A DNA stretch of 64,000 bases from Deltaproteobacteria bacterium (GTDB lineage Bacteria > Myxococcota > Myxococcia > Myxococcales > SZAS-1): assembly GCA_018266075.1 (NCBI GenBank), contig JAFEBB010000027.1, positions 1 through 64,000 of the forward strand, given 5' to 3'. Positions 15,941-23,430 of this stretch are shown one piece after another. The position numbers and the translations under genes are program-made. The notes beneath the pieces were generated by a model that saw nothing but the letters and a program-made list of their open reading frames with translations, ran no database searches and was not told where the DNA came from. The stretch's first letter is position 1; every line of letters starts with the position of its first letter.

Positions 15941-17926
15941 ATGCCTGGACGCGCTCACCTCTTCCAGCCGATGGGGCCGCTGTCGCCCGACGGCCGCACC
16001 CACATCGGCGTCGAGATGCAGGGCTCCGGTCAGCCCGCGCTGCCGGTGGTGATGGTCTGGGTTCCGGAGCGCATCTGGTCGAAGCCCGAGAAGCTGAAGG
16101 AGCTCGAGGAGCAAACAGAATCTGCGGTCCGGCTGAACCACCCGAACGTGATTCGCGTGCGCGGGCTGGAGAAGCTGGATGACGGCTGGGCGCGCATCGT
16201 GGAGTTCGCCGACGCCGACAGCCTGCGCAAGATGCTCGAGGCCGGCCGCGGCCGGGTGGACATGCTCTGGCCGGCGATCGCCGCGGCCATCGTCGCCGAT
16301 GCGTGCCTGGGCGTGCACCACGCGCACGAGACCGGCGAGGCCAAGGATCCCAAGCGCCCGCAGCTGCACGGCGGCATCCGGCCGGACGTGCTGCTGGTGA
16401 ACTACAAGGGCCTCACCAAGGTGACGGGCTACGGCGCGGCGGCCTTCGCGCCCGAGGGCAAGGACCTCGCGCGCGACGCGTACACGGCCCCGGAACAGGT
16501 GCTCGGCGGCCGCGAGGCGATGACGCGCCAGACCGACATCTACCAGCTCGGCGCCGTGCTCTACGAAGCGCTCACGGGCGTGCCGCCGTTCACGGCGGAA
16601 GAGGGCCTGCTCGAGCAGCTCATCCTCACCAAGATGCCAGGCGCGCACCGGCTCGCGGACCAGCCGGAGCTGGGTGAGATTGCGCTCAAGGCGATGTCGA
16701 AGAAGGCGTCGGACCGGTACGCGACCGCGCAGGAGATGGCCGACGCGCTGGTGGGCTGCAAGGCGAGCCCGCCGGTGTCGCACGACGTGGTGGCGCGCTG
16801 GGCGAACATCCTCATTCCGCCGACGCACCCCGAGCGCGAGCAGCGTCGCGAGCTCATCAAGGAAGCGATCGAGTCGACGGGCGCCACGGAGATCCCCGCG
16901 GACTTGAAGGCCGCCATCGACGCGCTGCCGCCCGAGGAGCAGCTCTCGGTCACCGCGCCGCCCCCGCCGATCCCGCCGCCGTTCACGATCGCCGAGCCAC
17001 CCGCGAAGCCGCCGCCGCCCGTGGCCGAGGTCGCGCCGACCGCGCCGCCTCCGCCTGCAGCGCTCGCTCCCACCGCGCCGTCGATTCCTGCGGCTTCGCC
17101 TGCACCCGCGCCCGCGCCCGCTGCACCGGCACCCCCGCCCGCCGAGGCGCCGAAGCCTGCTTGGACGATGCCGAGCAATCGGCCGCCCGAGGTGAGCATT
17201 CCGCCGCCGGATCACTCCCGGCGGAACCTGGGCATTGGCGTGGGCATCGCGGTGGCGATCACGGCGTGGTTCTGGTTCGTGCGCTCGACGCAGGGGCCGA
17301 CGCCCGTGGAAGAAGCGGTTCGTCGCGCGAATGAGCTCGCGGCGGCGCGTGATGCCGGGACGCCTTCTGCCGATGCCGGTGCGACGGCCGTTGCCGGAGC
17401 CGCGAACGAAGCTGGCGCCGGTGTCGATGCCGGCGCGACCGCTTCGGCCGCGACCACGGATGCGGGCCAGGCTGCGGTCGCGAACGCGGTGGTCGATGCG
17501 GGTTCGCCGACGTCGGCTGCGCCGGAGAAGCTGGTGCTCGAGGTGGAGACCGATCCGCCGATGAAGATCAAGATCGACGGCGACCCGGTCGGTTCGGGCA
17601 CGGTGCACGCGAGCCTCACGCCGGGTCGGCATCGCGTGGAGGCGGCGGACAAGGCGCTGCACATCTTCGCGGCGCGCGAGGTGACGCTGAAGGAGAACCA
17701 CCAGCAGGAGAAGATCACGGTGGGCAAGGCGCAGCTCGCGTTCGACGTGCCGGCCGGCTCGACGGTGACCGTGGACGGCAAGGTGGTTGGCACCGCGCCG
17801 CTTCAGCCCGTGGAGCTCTACGCGGGCACGCACGAGGCGATCGTCGAGTACAACGAGGCGAAGACCGTGCAGAAGGTGCCGATTACGGCGGACTTCAATG
17901 TGACGCTGACGGTGCACGCGAACTAG
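15941..17926 (+). CDS. predicted pseudokinase (Ser/Thr kinase fold) with membrane segment and PEGA domains
   Basis: 661 residues. The N-terminal ~270 residues follow the Hanks kinase fold: APE-like YTAPEQVL (~181) and TDIYQLGAVLYEALTGVPPF are intact. The catalytic loop reads HGGIRPDVLL (~142-151) instead of HRDLKPxN, and the DFG position reads GYG (~163-165). The catalytic Asp and metal-binding Asp are both missing, so phosphotransfer is unlikely. A Pro/Ala-rich linker (~330-410) precedes one membrane segment (~427-447). The outer part has an Ala/Asp-Ala-Gly-rich linker and two PEGA-like modules (VETDPPMKIKIDGDPVG; VPAGSTVTVDGKVVG) to the C-terminus. Likely a transmembrane scaffold or allosteric partner that senses the periplasm. 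Confidence 0.85.
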   Translation: MPGRAHLFQPMGPLSPDGRTHIGVEMQGSGQPALPVVMVWVPERIWSKPEKLKELEEQTESAVRLNHPNVIRVRGLEKLDDGWARIVEFADADSLRKMLEAGRGRVDMLWPAIAAAIVADACLGVHHAHETGEAKDPKRPQLHGGIRPDVLLVNYKGLTKVTGYGAAAFAPEGKDLARDAYTAPEQVLGGREAMTRQTDIYQLGAVLYEALTGVPPFTAEEGLLEQLILTKMPGAHRLADQPELGEIALKAMSKKASDRYATAQEMADALVGCKASPPVSHDVVARWANILIPPTHPEREQRRELIKEAIESTGATEIPADLKAAIDALPPEEQLSVTAPPPPIPPPFTIAEPPAKPPPPVAEVAPTAPPPPAALAPTAPSIPAASPAPAPAPAAPAPPPAEAPKPAWTMPSNRPPEVSIPPPDHSRRNLGIGVGIAVAITAWFWFVRSTQGPTPVEEAVRRANELAAARDAGTPSADAGATAVAGAANEAGAGVDAGATASAATTDAGQAAVANAVVDAGSPTSAAPEKLVLEVETDPPMKIKIDGDPVGSGTVHASLTPGRHRVEAADKALHIFAAREVTLKENHQQEKITVGKAQLAFDVPAGSTVTVDGKVVGTAPLQPVELYAGTHEAIVEYNEAKTVQKVPITADFNVTLTVHAN

Positions 17927-17929
17927 CGG

Positions 17930-18610
17930 CTACTCGTCCGGGTCAGGCGGCTCCGAATCATTCTGGAAGACGTCGAGAGGCGCGCTCGCCGCGGCGTGGG
18001 CTTCTTCTTCTGTCACCAGGCCTGCGTCGACGAGCTTGCGCAAGACGATGCGGACCTGAGAGTTCCGCCAATCGGGATCCTCCATATGCCTCGGACTCTG
18101 TCGCGTGCCGAGGAGCAGCGCGATCTGCTGGAGAGAGAGCTCGCTCGAACTCTTGCAGAACCATGCGTGCGCGGCCGCGTCGATTCCGAATGCACTGCGG
18201 CCGAAAAAGCCCCATGCCGCGAGCTCGCGCTTCAAATCGTCCGCGGTCGCGTGTCGCGACAGCCACACCTCGGTGGCGCCGCATTGAAAGTGCCAGTTGA
18301 GCTTGCCGTGGTGCGGCACGAACCTGATCACATACGTCCTCGCCGCAGTCGAAACCGCGTAGCGATTGCCTTCCCAGCGCGGCGGGAACCCGTTCCAGAA
18401 GTTCCACGCCCAGAGTGCGGCGACGTGGTCGCCCCGAGAGCCCTCGACGGCCCACAGCGCCTCGCGAATGAACGGCGTGCCTTCCGCCGGCGGCGGCTCG
18501 GGCAGCACCGGCACCTTCGTCAGCGCGTAGTGGTACAGCGCCTCGAACGCGAGCACCGGAATCGACGCGAGCACGAGTGCGGCCATCAAGCCGCGGCGGA
18601 TCCAGCGCAT
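17930..18610 (-). CDS. divergent GT51-like (peptidoglycan transglycosylase-like) membrane protein
   Basis: 226 residues with one N-terminal membrane anchor (LMAALVLASIPVLAFEALYHYAL). Residues ~140-205 resemble the C-terminal half of GT51 transglycosylases: a helix ending AHAWFCK, then ELSLQQIALLLGTRQSP, then VRIVLRKLVDAGLVTEEEA. The GT51 catalytic Glu motif (EDxxFxxHxG) is not found; the corresponding region reads VWLSRHATADDLKREL. So the protein is either a degenerate relative or a new variant. Convergent with the pseudokinase gene (3-bp gap between stops). Annotation beyond GT51-like would be speculation. Confidence 0.6.
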   Translation of the reverse strand: MRWIRRGLMAALVLASIPVLAFEALYHYALTKVPVLPEPPPAEGTPFIREALWAVEGSRGDHVAALWAWNFWNGFPPRWEGNRYAVSTAARTYVIRFVPHHGKLNWHFQCGATEVWLSRHATADDLKRELAAWGFFGRSAFGIDAAAHAWFCKSSSELSLQQIALLLGTRQSPRHMEDPDWRNSQVRIVLRKLVDAGLVTEEEAHAAASAPLDVFQNDSEPPDPDE

Positions 18611-18643
18611 GCGCGCGTGAAATGCACGACGCGCGCCAACGCG

Positions 18644-20044
18644 CTACAGCGCCAACTTCGCCGTCGTCAGCGCCACCACACCATTCGACGACACCTGCAC
18701 GGTCAGCGTTCCATCCGCGGCGACCTTCACCGGCGTGCCCATCTTCAGCGCGCCCGTGCCGTCCGCGTTCCAGGTCGTGACGTGGTAGCTCGTGCCCGGC
18801 TTGAGCCCGGTGATGCGCACGCCGCGCGCGTCGGCGTTCTGGTTGAGCGCGAAGACCGTCGATTCGCCGCTCGGGCCAACGAATCGACTCACCGTCTCGC
18901 CGTTCGCGCGGCCGAGCCCGTTCGCGCGGAAGCCTTTGCCAGCCGCGTTGCTGAAGAGCCGCTCCACCCGGTACGTGGGCGTCGTCGAGAAGCCCGCCGA
19001 CGCGTCGCGGATCTCACCCCAGCCTTGGAACGTGTGGTTGTCGGTGCCGTAGCCGGCCCAGTTCACCGAGCCGACGACGCCGTATTGCGGCGCGAGCGTG
19101 TTGTAGAGCGCGTGCTGAAAGCCCGACGCGGTCGTGAGCTCCACGTTCTTGCCGTCCCAGATTCCGGGCTCGGTGTTCGGCTTCGACGTCCCCGGCACGA
19201 CGCCCGGGTTGCCCTTCACGCCGTACTCGGTCACGAAGAGCGGCTTGGGGTGCTTCAGCGTGACAATCAGCGTCTGGAGATTCGCGAGGCGACTCTCCAT
19301 CTTCTGCGGATCGTTGGGCGGCCAGTAGATGTGCACCGAGTAGCCGTCGAGCACGTTCGACATGTGCTGATCCATGAAGTGGATCCAGTCGTCCTGGCTG
19401 CGCGTGCCGTCCTTGCGAACGCCCTCGACGAGATCGCCGCCCACCAGCCGCACGTCCGCGCGCACGCCAAGCTTGGGATGCGCCGGGTCGGGCAGCTTCT
19501 TCAGCGCGGCGTCGAGGTCCTGGTACAGGCTCGCGTACATCTGCATCGAAGCCTGGAGGTTGTTCTGGTGCGCGATGTCGACGCTGTTCACCTCGTTCTG
19601 GACGGTGATGTCCTTCACGCAGGTGAGGCCGTCCTTCTGGCGCAGGTCGCCGATGAGGCCGGCGAACTTCGTCATCAGCGCGGCGCGCTGGGTGGGATCG
19701 GCCGGGTAGGGCCCGTGCCACCAAGTGAGGTTCACGCTCGCGCCCGCGTTCTGCGCGAGCTGGAGCGTCTTCACCAGCGCAGTGCGCTCCGGCCCGGGCT
19801 GGAGCATCTCGGGCTTCACGAACACGCGCACGTGCTGCGGCTTGAGCCGATTGAGCTTGGCCTGGAGATCGCTGAGCTGCGCGGGCGTGAGCGGCTTGGA
19901 CTCGCCGGCCGAGGTGAACAAATCGGTGTCGAATTGCGCGCCGAGGCCGACCTGCGGCGCCTTGGGGGCCGTGCTGTGGACCGCGACCGTATCGGTGCGC
20001 GCGGGCTTCGGCGTCGTCGATCCGCCTCCAGTGACCTTGGGCAC
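18644..20044 (-). CDS. glycoside hydrolase-like protein (clan GH-A TIM-barrel type)
   Basis: 466 residues from GTG 20044, with GAGGGGA upstream. The N-terminal ~40 residues are Pro/Thr-rich without a clear signal peptide. A TIM-barrel-like domain follows: HVRVFVKPEML, TWWHGPYP, then VQNEVNS (candidate acid/base Asn-Glu after strand 4), VHIYWPP, and FVTEYGVKG (candidate nucleophile Glu after strand 7). These are the GH-A clan landmarks. A small beta-sandwich domain (TGLKPGTSYHVTTWN) closes the protein. Substrate not predictable. The gene starts next to the repeat-containing intergenic region, from which it is transcribed leftward. Confidence 0.75.
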   Translation of the reverse strand: MPKVTGGGSTTPKPARTDTVAVHSTAPKAPQVGLGAQFDTDLFTSAGESKPLTPAQLSDLQAKLNRLKPQHVRVFVKPEMLQPGPERTALVKTLQLAQNAGASVNLTWWHGPYPADPTQRAALMTKFAGLIGDLRQKDGLTCVKDITVQNEVNSVDIAHQNNLQASMQMYASLYQDLDAALKKLPDPAHPKLGVRADVRLVGGDLVEGVRKDGTRSQDDWIHFMDQHMSNVLDGYSVHIYWPPNDPQKMESRLANLQTLIVTLKHPKPLFVTEYGVKGNPGVVPGTSKPNTEPGIWDGKNVELTTASGFQHALYNTLAPQYGVVGSVNWAGYGTDNHTFQGWGEIRDASAGFSTTPTYRVERLFSNAAGKGFRANGLGRANGETVSRFVGPSGESTVFALNQNADARGVRITGLKPGTSYHVTTWNADGTGALKMGTPVKVAADGTLTVQVSSNGVVALTTAKLAL

Positions 20045-20219
20045 AGGCGTCCCCTCGCGCGATTGGCGACCTCTTCACGATAACCGCGGCGGCCAGGTGA
20101 AAAATACGGCGCCGAATTGAAGCAACGCTCGGGGAACTGCGGCTTGCGAAGCCGATCGGGTTTCTCTCCGCACCAAGTTCCGGCCGGCGGCCTGGGAGGC
20201 GTGGCTCCTTCCGCCGCGG
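20045..20219. other. intergenic flank upstream of the repeat array
   Basis: The leader of the leftward glycoside hydrolase-like gene plus spacer. AT-richer patches (around 20096-20120) could hold its promoter, but no convincing -35/-10 pair was found. Together with the array, this forms a 620-bp stretch without a coding sequence. Confidence 0.4.
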
Positions 20220-20593
20220 CGCGAACTCAATCGTCGGACGATCATTTCAAAGCGATTTCAGTCGCTAGACGATCATTCGATGACGAATTCACAAGCCAGA
20301 TGATCATTCAATGGGCGAACTCAAGAGCTAAACGATCATTCGGATCGCGAAGATGAGAGTGAGACGATCATTTGATCCGACATTGCGGTGCAGCGAGCAA
20401 CCCACGCAGACGAATGTCACAGTTGCATGATCATTCACTGGCGATTGAGAGAGTCGACCGATCGTTCCTGGCCGGCGTGTTCTGCCCCAGAAGCGCTATC
20501 CTCGCCATTCAAGAAGCCAGACGATCATTGCGGCTGCCATTCGATAAGCCAGACGATCATTGTCGGGTCGATTTGCAGAGACAAGCGATCGTT
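20220..20593 (+). repeat. phased direct-repeat array, 10 boxes of ACGATCATT at 31-32 bp steps
   Basis: Boxes begin at 20238, 20269, 20300, 20332, 20364, 20427, 20458, 20521, 20553 and 20585. Six read exactly ACGATCATT. Two read ATGATCATT, with a palindromic core. Two carry GATCGTT (CCGATCGTT, GCGATCGTT). Steps are 31-32 bp except two of 63 bp, which equal two steps; the skipped slots (about 20396 and 20489) hold degenerate sequence. Average period 31.5 bp, about three helical turns, so all boxes face the same side of the helix. Spacers are partly conserved: several contain GCGAA(C/T)TCA-like sequence and end in AAGCCAG or similar, and the first spacer-like half begins at 20220. The region is clearly lower in GC than its flanks. 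The period is not a multiple of three, so the array is not coding. Confidence 0.85.
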
Positions 20594-20664
20594 CAATGGA
20601 TTCTTGAGGCGCTGCTGTTTTTGTTTGGCAGCCCGTGCTCCGAAGAAGAATCTCCGGAGAGGCC
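20594..20664 (+). promoter_or_regulatory. leader between repeat array and AbiEi-like gene
   Basis: 71 bp containing a T-rich patch (20616-20630) and GGAGAGG immediately before ATG 20665. The last box starts its spacer with CAATGG, as in the third unit. No confident -35/-10 pair can be assigned. Confidence 0.35.
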
Positions 20665-21585
20665 ATGTCCGAGCTCATTCGCCCTTACAGAGGCCATCGA
20701 ACGAAGCAAGCTGGCCTGGCGCGCCTCGCGCGACACCTCGTTCCGAAGTACCCCGAGGCGCTTTCGCACGATGTCGGTCGACCCAAGCACGCTCCGGAGC
20801 GGTTGAATCGGCTTATCGAGGAGGTTCGAGCGGCACAGAAGCCCTGGTACGTCCATTCTGACCTCCAGAAAATGGCGGGCGGGGTGTCGGAGGCGGCTGC
20901 CAGGCAGCTCGGGCAGAAGTTGGTGGCGCGGAATGTCCTGCGGCGGCTCGGGCGAGGCCTCTACGGACACCCGGACGCCTCGCAGCCCTCGCCCATCTCG
21001 CTCGCGCAACACGTCGACTGGGCGTGCAAGTGGCCCAAGCCGTTCCTCGCCTTTTCGAGCGCGATCAAGCTCCACGACGGCTCCGGCGCGATGACGGAGG
21101 GCGACGTGGTGGTCATCTCGCCGTGGCCGGTGCGGCCCACGCAGCTCACGCCGAGCCTGCGGCTGGTTCGCACCTGTTCGTGTGCGGAGTGGACGCACGC
21201 GGTGCAGCTCTACGACATCACCGGCTTCGGGCAGATGCGCGCCACGACCACGCTGTACACGGCGTTGAATGGCCTCGCGCATCCAGAGCTCTGCGGCGGC
21301 TTCGCGAATGTGGTGGGGTTCGTGTCGCGGCACGCGGGGGCGTGGTCGGAGGACGAGCTCGTCCTGGCGCGCGAGCACGTCCCGCCGCCGGTGATGTTCC
21401 GGCTGGGCTGGCTGCTCGAACACCAGGGCAGGGCGGTGACGAAGCTGCTCTTGCCCAAGCCCAAGCATCGGTTGAAGCGGCCGTCGAAGCTCGAGGCGAA
21501 GGGCGCGGATGGTGGGCGGATCGATCGGAGATGGTGGACCCGGGTGAACGTGGAGCTTGGTCCGGGCTCCCAAGCAGACGGTTAG
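20665..21585 (+). CDS. orphan AbiEi-like antitoxin/DNA-binding protein
   Basis: 306 residues from ATG 20665 behind GGAGAGG; GTG 20635 is an in-frame alternative. A winged-helix segment lies near residues 60-105 (SDLQKMAGGVSEAAARQL, then RNVLRRLGRGLYGHP), as in the AbiEi N-terminal domain. The following part (SSAIKLHDGSGAM, VQLYDITGFGQMRATTTLYTALNG, FRLGWLLEHQG) matches the general AbiEi C-terminal plan. AbiEi proteins are antitoxins of type IV abortive-infection systems and repress their own promoters by binding repeats. No AbiEii nucleotidyltransferase toxin is adjacent: the next gene is a convergent lipoprotein gene. It sits directly downstream of the phased array, its most likely binding target. 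Family assignment is by eye. Confidence 0.62.
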   Translation: MSELIRPYRGHRTKQAGLARLARHLVPKYPEALSHDVGRPKHAPERLNRLIEEVRAAQKPWYVHSDLQKMAGGVSEAAARQLGQKLVARNVLRRLGRGLYGHPDASQPSPISLAQHVDWACKWPKPFLAFSSAIKLHDGSGAMTEGDVVVISPWPVRPTQLTPSLRLVRTCSCAEWTHAVQLYDITGFGQMRATTTLYTALNGLAHPELCGGFANVVGFVSRHAGAWSEDELVLAREHVPPPVMFRLGWLLEHQGRAVTKLLLPKPKHRLKRPSKLEAKGADGGRIDRRWWTRVNVELGPGSQADG

Positions 21586-21633
21586 GCCGGCAGCTCGGTG
21601 TTGTCGTCAATCCGGCCTGTCGAACCTTGAGCG

Positions 21634-23286
21634 TCAGCGCGTGACGAGCAGAGAGACCGAGCCCGTGTTCGGTTGCGAAATAGCCAGGTCGTCGAGCCCG
21701 TCGCCGTTGAGATCGCCCACGGCCGCCTGCTGGGGATGGCCAGCCTTGCCGAGGTCGTAGCTCTGCACGTCGAGGGTGAACCGACCGGTCCCGTCGTTTC
21801 GCAGGAGAAAGACCCGGTCGAGGGTGGCGCCCAGCGTTCCAGCGCTGACGACGGCGAGGTCGGGATGCGCGCCCCCGGTGAAGCGACCCGCGACCGCGAG
21901 CTGCGGCACCAACGGGAGCGCGTACACCTCCGGCGCGCCGAAGCCGCCATCGCCGAAGCCCTTGCGCACGGTGAGCTGCGTGAGCGCGCACCCGCCATCG
22001 GGCGTGGCCCCACCCACCTGCACCAGATCCAGCAGACCGTCGCCGTCGAGGTCGGCTGCGCTGGTGGCGAAGCCGGGTCCGATGTCGATAGGCGCGCGGA
22101 AGGTGCCGTCGCCGTTGCCGAGGAAGAGCTGGTCGCGTGCCGCCACATCGGCGAGCCCGTCGCCGTTGAAGTCGCCGATGGCACCGTCCTGGCCCTGGTC
22201 GAAGCTGGCGAGCTCGGGTGTGTTCGCGGTCACGATGGGCGCGCTGAACTGTCCGTTGCCCAGGTTGAGCAGCACGTCGAGCTCGAAGCCGGGGGCAGCG
22301 CCAGAGTCGATGCCCTCGAGGAGAATGTCGGCGAGGCCGTCGCCGTTGAAGTCGGCGAGGCGCACTGCTCCGGGCGAGGTGCCGAGCGCGATGGGGTTGT
22401 TTCCGCAGATGAAGCCGTCGGCTGCGTAGGGCGGACAGACGAGGATCGAGTTGGTCGCGAGGTCCGCGGCCACGAAGGAGGGCAGTCCGCTGAGATCGAG
22501 GGCGCCAACGGCCATCGCGTCGGCGGCCCGGGTGGAGGCGGCCGAGTCCCCGCGGTACGAGCCGTCGACCTGGCGGAAGAAGATCTCGTAGAAGCCGAAG
22601 CCCTGGAAGTTGAAGCCGGTGACGATGTCCGGGATGCCATCGAGGTTGGCGTCGGCGAGAGCGAGGCCGGTGAGCACGCCCGTGCCTCCGTTGGGCGCGA
22701 CGAAGCTGTCGGGAACAGCGAACTCGCCCAGGTCGAACACCCGCGTGGCCGGTCCCGATGCTCCCCCGCACGTTCCGCCCGAGCAGAACTCATTGGCCGC
22801 GCAGGCGTGGCCGCAGCTCCCGCAGTTGTCGTGGTCGCGCGACACATCGGCGCAGTGATCGCCACACGCGGTCTGCCCCACTTCGCACGCGCACGCATTT
22901 CCGCAGGCGTCGCCGACCGTGGTGCACACGCATTGGCCGCCCTGGCAGGTCTGGAAGGGCCCGCAGACGCAACCGCCACAGTTCTGGGGGTCGGTCCGGA
23001 AGTCCGCGCACGAGCCGTTACATGCCTGCTGAGGACACGCGCAATTGACCCCGGTCGTGCCGGTGGTGGTGGTGTCGCCACACCCGGTGGTGCAACCACA
23101 AGGCATGCAGCCGCACCCCTGGCAGCCGATCGTGCCGGTGGTCGTGCCTTGTCCGGTGGTGGCGGAGGTCGAGCTACCGCCGGTCGTGGCCGTGCCCACG
23201 ATGCCGCCGCTGCTTGAGCTCGACTGCTGCGGTGCGGCGTGACAGCCGGCGACCGCCACCAAGCCCAACACCCACACGCGCGCCAT
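21634..23286 (-). CDS. Cys-rich lipoprotein with FG-GAP/VCBS repeats
   Basis: About 550 residues from ATG 23286 (MARVWVLGLVAVAGC). A Ser/Gly/Thr tether with short CGC-type clusters follows. Residues ~80-180 have repeated Cys modules (CxDxxTDPxNCGxC and relatives). From ~180 on there are at least five Asp-rich FG-GAP/VCBS calcium-loop motifs, such as ADANLDGIPDIV, ADFNGDGLADIL, GDFNGDGLADVA, ADLDGDGLLDLV and GDLNGDGLDDLA, indicating a beta-propeller displayed outside the cell. It is divergent from a paralog with the same architecture (from 23428), 141 bp apart. Confidence 0.85.
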   Translation of the reverse strand: MARVWVLGLVAVAGCHAAPQQSSSSSGGIVGTATTGGSSTSATTGQGTTTGTIGCQGCGCMPCGCTTGCGDTTTTGTTGVNCACPQQACNGSCADFRTDPQNCGGCVCGPFQTCQGGQCVCTTVGDACGNACACEVGQTACGDHCADVSRDHDNCGSCGHACAANEFCSGGTCGGASGPATRVFDLGEFAVPDSFVAPNGGTGVLTGLALADANLDGIPDIVTGFNFQGFGFYEIFFRQVDGSYRGDSAASTRAADAMAVGALDLSGLPSFVAADLATNSILVCPPYAADGFICGNNPIALGTSPGAVRLADFNGDGLADILLEGIDSGAAPGFELDVLLNLGNGQFSAPIVTANTPELASFDQGQDGAIGDFNGDGLADVAARDQLFLGNGDGTFRAPIDIGPGFATSAADLDGDGLLDLVQVGGATPDGGCALTQLTVRKGFGDGGFGAPEVYALPLVPQLAVAGRFTGGAHPDLAVVSAGTLGATLDRVFLLRNDGTGRFTLDVQSYDLGKAGHPQQAAVGDLNGDGLDDLAISQPNTGSVSLLVTR

Positions 23287-23417
23287 GAAGCCTCCGGCCC
23301 CGGGTCTGTGTGCCACGGACGCGAGGAAGCTTCAAAATGCCCTCAGTCCAAGTTTCCTTTCGAAGGTAGATTCTTTGAAGCCGGTGGGCTTCGCGAGGCA
23401 CTCAAGGGCGCCTGGCC

Positions 23418-23430
23418 GGAGGACCGCCTG
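23418..23430 (+). promoter_or_regulatory. Shine-Dalgarno preceding a candidate CTG start
   Basis: GGAGGA (23418-23423), spacer CCGC, then CTG at 23428. This is the best-placed ribosome-binding site for the paralogous lipoprotein. The frame has no ATG, GTG or TTG between 23311 and the signal peptide. Confidence 0.4.

Noticed and set aside
20220-20593. CRISPR array
   Set aside because: Conserved element is only ~9 bp with partly conserved spacers of 22-23 bp; there is no long constant repeat, no distinct spacers and no cas gene.
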